Below, piece by piece: positions 61,209 through 64,000 of a DNA stretch of 64,000 bases. The notes beneath the pieces were generated by a model. It saw nothing but the letters and a program-made list of their open reading frames with translations. It had not been told where the DNA came from and did not search any database. The stretch's first letter is position 1. Every line of letters starts with the position of its first letter. This DNA is from Chloroflexota bacterium. GTDB lineage: Bacteria; Chloroflexota; Chloroflexia; Chloroheliales; Chloroheliaceae. The stretch covers positions 1-64,000 of the forward strand of contig JAQBPB010000071.1 in NCBI GenBank assembly GCA_028287745.1, in the 5' to 3' direction. The position numbers and the translations under genes are program-made.

Positions 61209-61793
61209 ATGGGAAAGGGGGCAGTTATTATCAGCCCGAATGAAGACGCCGAACTGGTAAACCGCGTGCGGGCGGGTGACCTGGCCGCGTTTGAAGTAAT
61301 TGTGGCGCAATACGAGCCAAAGCTAGTCCGCTATATCTACGGTCTGACGCACGAACGGGAACTGGCCGAAGACCTGGTCCAGGAAACTTTTGTGTCGGCC
61401 TACCGGGCTTTATCGTCTGCCCCGGACGACTTGCGGCTATCGGCCTGGCTCTATAAGATCGCCCTGAATAAAGTACGCAGCGAGAAACGGCGCAAGGAAC
61501 TACCGGTTTATTCGGTGACCTTTTCTAATGAAAAAGGCCAGGGAAGAGCGGAAAATGAGCAGCCAATCTTTAATGTAGCCGACCCGCGCCAGGAACCCGG
61601 TGAACAAGTCGCCCAGCGCCAACAAATCGCCGGTACGCTGGCTCAGTTGCCGGACGACCAGGCCACTGCATTATTAATGGACGCGCAGGGTTATGGTGAC
61701 GATGAAATCGCCAGCGCGCTTGAAGTTAGCGTGGGAGCAGTCCGCCAGAAACTTTTCCGGGGACGCAAAGCTTTCCGCGCCCTTTACCAGTAA
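61209..61793 (+). CDS. ECF-type RNA polymerase sigma factor
   Basis: Extracytoplasmic-function sigma-70 factor with region 2 (about 18-85: FEVIVAQYEPKLVRYIYGLT, EDLVQETFVSAYRAL, SAWLYKIALNKVRSEKRR) and region 4 (about 135-192: GYGDDEIASALEVSVGAVRQKLFRGRKAF). There is no region 1 or 3. A linker of about 45 polar residues separates the two regions. The gene is followed after 77 bases by a membrane protein that is probably its regulator. ATG start with little ribosome site. Confidence 0.93.
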   Translation: MGKGAVIISPNEDAELVNRVRAGDLAAFEVIVAQYEPKLVRYIYGLTHERELAEDLVQETFVSAYRALSSAPDDLRLSAWLYKIALNKVRSEKRRKELPVYSVTFSNEKGQGRAENEQPIFNVADPRQEPGEQVAQRQQIAGTLAQLPDDQATALLMDAQGYGDDEIASALEVSVGAVRQKLFRGRKAFRALYQ

Positions 61794-61870
61794 GTTTAAA
61801 CCCCTGGGGACCGCTCTTTCCTCGCAAGTCATAATGCAGGTCACCAACCAGGGCTAAAAAGGGTAAACCT

Positions 61871-63097
61871 TTGACACAGAATAACGGATCTAACGGCCCG
61901 GCAGACCGGGAAGAAGAAAACCAAATAATGAACGACCCGGCCTTAATTAACCGGGTCAGGCAAGACCTGGACGCGGTCATGACCCCACCCGAGAGCGGCT
62001 TTCGCTCGCGCCGGGCGGCCATCATGAGCCAACTGCAGGCCGAAGCCGGTCAAAGCGGTCTGGAAGAACCTACCCAACGATTTGCCGCCGGGCAGGGCGA
62101 GCCGACCCATCGATTTACCGTACCACCGGCCCCCCTTTCCGGGGTAACGCCGCCTTTTCAGGCTGCCCCACCACCGCCGGTTTCTATTGAAAGCCGCCGG
62201 GTGGAACGGCGTGCCAGCCGAGTATCCGGCTGGCTGGGAGCGCTGGCCGCCGCTCTGGTGCTGCTGGTAATCGCCGGGGCAGTCCTTATGTACCTGGCTA
62301 ACAATCAAGCCAGAACGTCAACTCTGATTCAAGCTTCGAACCCCAACGAGGCCAGCACCACTGCGGCCGGTATTGTGGCTGCTACGACTGCCGTCCCGGC
62401 TCCCGCAGTTGCCAGCGCCCCTTTAACGCCAAATGCGGACAGCGCTGCCAGTAGTGCCGCTACCGCCGGGGATAGCACAAAAGCCGCTGCTACACCCGCT
62501 GCGGCGGCTACTACTGCCGCAGCGGCCGGTAATGCGCCTGCTGCCGCGGCGGCGGCGGCTACTACTGCCGCTGCCGCGGCCGGTGCCACAACATCGGCAG
62601 GCAGCCTTCCGCCAATTGCCGGTTCGGTAACGCCCGCCGCTTTAGTTACCAGCGGGCCGGGTTCCCAGGCCAGGAATACCGGGCTGCCGCCTTTCCCCGG
62701 CTCTACGCCGATTAGCAGCCTGGGTAGTGGCCGCCCGATCAAGTTCATCCTGACAACCCTGGCTCCCCAGGCCTTAACCAGCCAAACCTCGCGCCAATTG
62801 CAGGGCCTGGACGACCCGACAATTCAGAATTACAACTTTTCCGGCAGCAAGGTAAGTGGTCTAAAAAGTGATGAGGTCATTACCTTTTACCAGGAACAGG
62901 CTACCGCAGCGGGCTACCGGTTCATGGGTGTCACCGCGTTACAGCAGGACAGCAACGGCAATAAATTACGCTGGATCTACCTGAGCAAGGGCACCGAGCG
63001 GGTCGGGATCCTGGTGGTAGACGCCACTGACGACGAAGCCGGTAGCACCTTTGGCCTGAAAGCCAACGAAACGGGTATTATCTTCGCCACGGCCTAG
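61871..63097 (+). CDS. Single-span membrane protein, candidate anti-sigma factor
   Basis: TTG start with AAAGGG about eight bases upstream (ATG 61928 is an alternative). Residues 1-115 are cytosolic and contain a short helical part (MNDPALINRVRQDLDAVM) and Pro-rich sequence. One span lies at about 118-142 (WLGALAAALVLLVIAGAVLMYL). An outer Ala/Thr linker of about 130 residues follows. The last 120 residues form a folded domain (DEVITFYQEQATAAGYRFMG and YLSKGTERVGILVVDATDD). The layout is that of an anti-sigma factor paired with the ECF gene, but the zinc motif HxxxCxxC is absent. Function is inferred from position and topology. Confidence 0.7.
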   Translation: MTQNNGSNGPADREEENQIMNDPALINRVRQDLDAVMTPPESGFRSRRAAIMSQLQAEAGQSGLEEPTQRFAAGQGEPTHRFTVPPAPLSGVTPPFQAAPPPPVSIESRRVERRASRVSGWLGALAAALVLLVIAGAVLMYLANNQARTSTLIQASNPNEASTTAAGIVAATTAVPAPAVASAPLTPNADSAASSAATAGDSTKAAATPAAAATTAAAAGNAPAAAAAAATTAAAAAGATTSAGSLPPIAGSVTPAALVTSGPGSQARNTGLPPFPGSTPISSLGSGRPIKFILTTLAPQALTSQTSRQLQGLDDPTIQNYNFSGSKVSGLKSDEVITFYQEQATAAGYRFMGVTALQQDSNGNKLRWIYLSKGTERVGILVVDATDDEAGSTFGLKANETGIIFATA

Positions 63098-63105
63098 ACA
63101 AACTT

Positions 63106-63152
63106 AAAAAGGGAGAGCCTGGTTGTAATGAAACCAGGCTCTCCCTTTTTAG
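63106..63152. terminator. Strong terminator after the sigma operon
   Basis: Perfect 19-bp stem 63106-63124 and 63132-63150 (AAAAAGGGAGAGCCTGGTT and its complement) with T runs on both strands. It can also end the converging histidine kinase gene. Confidence 0.92.
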
Positions 63153-63187
63153 TCCGTTTTAGTTTACAAATTGCGCGAAAAACTTTA

Positions 63188-64000
63188 TTAGCTATTCCGG
63201 AACCCGGCCAGCAAAAGCTTGCGGGACGACGGAACGGTAGTTTCAGCCGCCGGAAGCCAGAAACGGACACTCGTTCCCTTTTGTATCTCGCTGGTAATAC
63301 TAACTTCGCCGCCTAATACCTGGATAGTATCCCTGACTATCGCCAGGCCCAGGCCGGTCCCGCCGGTCTTGCGGTCGCGACTCTTGTCCACCCGGTAGAA
63401 CCGCTCAAAGACAAAGGGCAGGTGTTCCGCCGGAATCCCGCTCCCCGTATCCTTAACCTCAAACCAGATAATACCGTGCGGCTGGCCGCGCAAGCGCTCG
63501 GGAGCCGAAATAGATAGGCTGATGGTACCGCCCGCCGGGGTATAGCGCAGCGAATTATCGACCAGGTTACTTAAAACTTGTTTGATAGCATCCGTATCAA
63601 CCGTCACCTGGGGTTCTTCAATACCGTCCCCTACATTCAGTTCCAGCTTGACCTGAGCCTGATCGGCCTGGGGCTTAAAGCGGTCAATGACCATTTTGGC
63701 CGGGACCCTGGCCGGTAAGGTTTCGACATTCAACCGCTCCAGGGACTGTTCATTGGTCATCCAGATGCGTAAAGAGTCGACCATACGCGTGACGTGCCGG
63801 ACTTCCTGCAAAATATGAGTGTACATCTCCTGCTGGCGCTGGGGGCTGCGGGCTAACCCATCACGCAGGACTTCGGTATAGCCCTGGATGGAGGCCAGGG
63901 GAGTGCGCAGTTCGTGGGCGACATCGGCCAGCAACTCTTTTCGTTTTTGCTCGGTTAAACGCAGCGCCCGGGCCATTTTGTTAAAACTGGCGGCCAACCG
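63188..64000 (-). CDS. Sensor histidine kinase, 3' part (truncated by window)
   Basis: The C-terminal portion of a membrane sensor kinase; the 5' end lies beyond the window. What is seen starts in the end of a HAMP domain (MAASFNKMARALRLTEQKRK). HisKA with DVAHELRTPLASIQG follows, then HATPase with N box LVDNSLRYTPAGG, G1 VKDTGSGIP, F box FERFYRVDKSRDRKTGG and G2 GTGLGLAIV. A HAMP domain implies an N-terminal membrane sensor, and the class resembles BaeS/PhoR-type kinases. It converges on the sigma operon. Confidence 0.9.
   Translation of the reverse strand, partial: RLAASFNKMARALRLTEQKRKELLADVAHELRTPLASIQGYTEVLRDGLARSPQRQQEMYTHILQEVRHVTRMVDSLRIWMTNEQSLERLNVETLPARVPAKMVIDRFKPQADQAQVKLELNVGDGIEEPQVTVDTDAIKQVLSNLVDNSLRYTPAGGTISLSISAPERLRGQPHGIIWFEVKDTGSGIPAEHLPFVFERFYRVDKSRDRKTGGTGLGLAIVRDTIQVLGGEVSITSEIQKGTSVRFWLPAAETTVPSSRKLLLAGFRNS

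Overview
The window looks like a chromosomal core segment of a bacterium of the phylum Chloroflexota. This is an inference from gene content and style: a 564-residue methylmalonyl-CoA mutase chain without a B12 domain, many single-membrane-span proteins with Pro/Thr/Ala linkers, a PknB-like kinase, WD40 and DUF3618/holin-X proteins, and moderately GC-rich genes separated by AT-rich gaps. TTG starts are frequent (for example rpsT, the 41139-42116 dehydratase and the 38807-39970 lipoprotein). No tRNA, rRNA, CRISPR array, transposase, integrase or phage structural gene was recognised. The class within the phylum cannot be fixed from this stretch.

Layout. 0.4-9.9 kb: HtrA-like protease, MpaB-type oxygenase, APH-like kinase, Rieske protein, methylmalonyl-CoA mutase, general-stress-like protein, then a hemerythrin plus a small oxidase-subunit-I-like membrane protein. 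10.2-18.7 kb: ClpC, a PIG-V-like mannosyltransferase, a glycosyltransferase, ArgB and an alpha/beta hydrolase. 19.2-22.6 kb: DrrAB-like ABC exporter and an MFS transporter. 22.8-27.1 kb: a two-gene unit of a Ser/Thr kinase fused to an extracytoplasmic serine beta-lactamase/PBP-like domain, followed by an M1 metallopeptidase. 27.2-29.6 kb: rpsT, a methyltransferase and an FMN hydroxyacid oxidase. 30.1-32.9 kb: a three-gene membrane cluster resembling E. coli yqjD-yqjE. 33.0-36.1 kb: glycosyltransferase, dipeptide epimerase and an unknown. 36.3-40.7 kb: GAF/PAS histidine kinase, WD40 lipoprotein and a membrane protein. 40.8-46.8 kb: zinc ribbon, threonine dehydratase, PepT-like peptidase, DtxR-type regulator, DinB-like, SnoaL-like and methyltransferase genes. 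47.4-51.8 kb: rplU-rpmA-rpmE-tdk and two glycosyltransferases behind a consensus promoter. 51.8-60.6 kb, minus strand: coiled-coil protein, histone-deacetylase-like enzyme, enolase, HIT, YjbQ, ThpR, DegV, FakA and Asp23. 60.7-64 kb: rpmB, an ECF sigma factor with a membrane partner, and a truncated histidine kinase.

How genes work together. FakA and DegV (FakB type) probably form a fatty-acid kinase. It sits beside asp23 and divergent rpmB, as in Bacillus. The kinase/beta-lactamase fusion and the M1 peptidase look like an envelope sensing and peptide-processing unit. The yqjDE-like trio probably acts at the membrane under stress. Two kinds of non-coding element recur. One is a set of roughly 110-bp inverted-repeat elements built of degenerate 7-bp units, abutting stop codons. 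The other is a single 146-bp element ending in the dispersed GTCATTCTGAGCG-type repeat.
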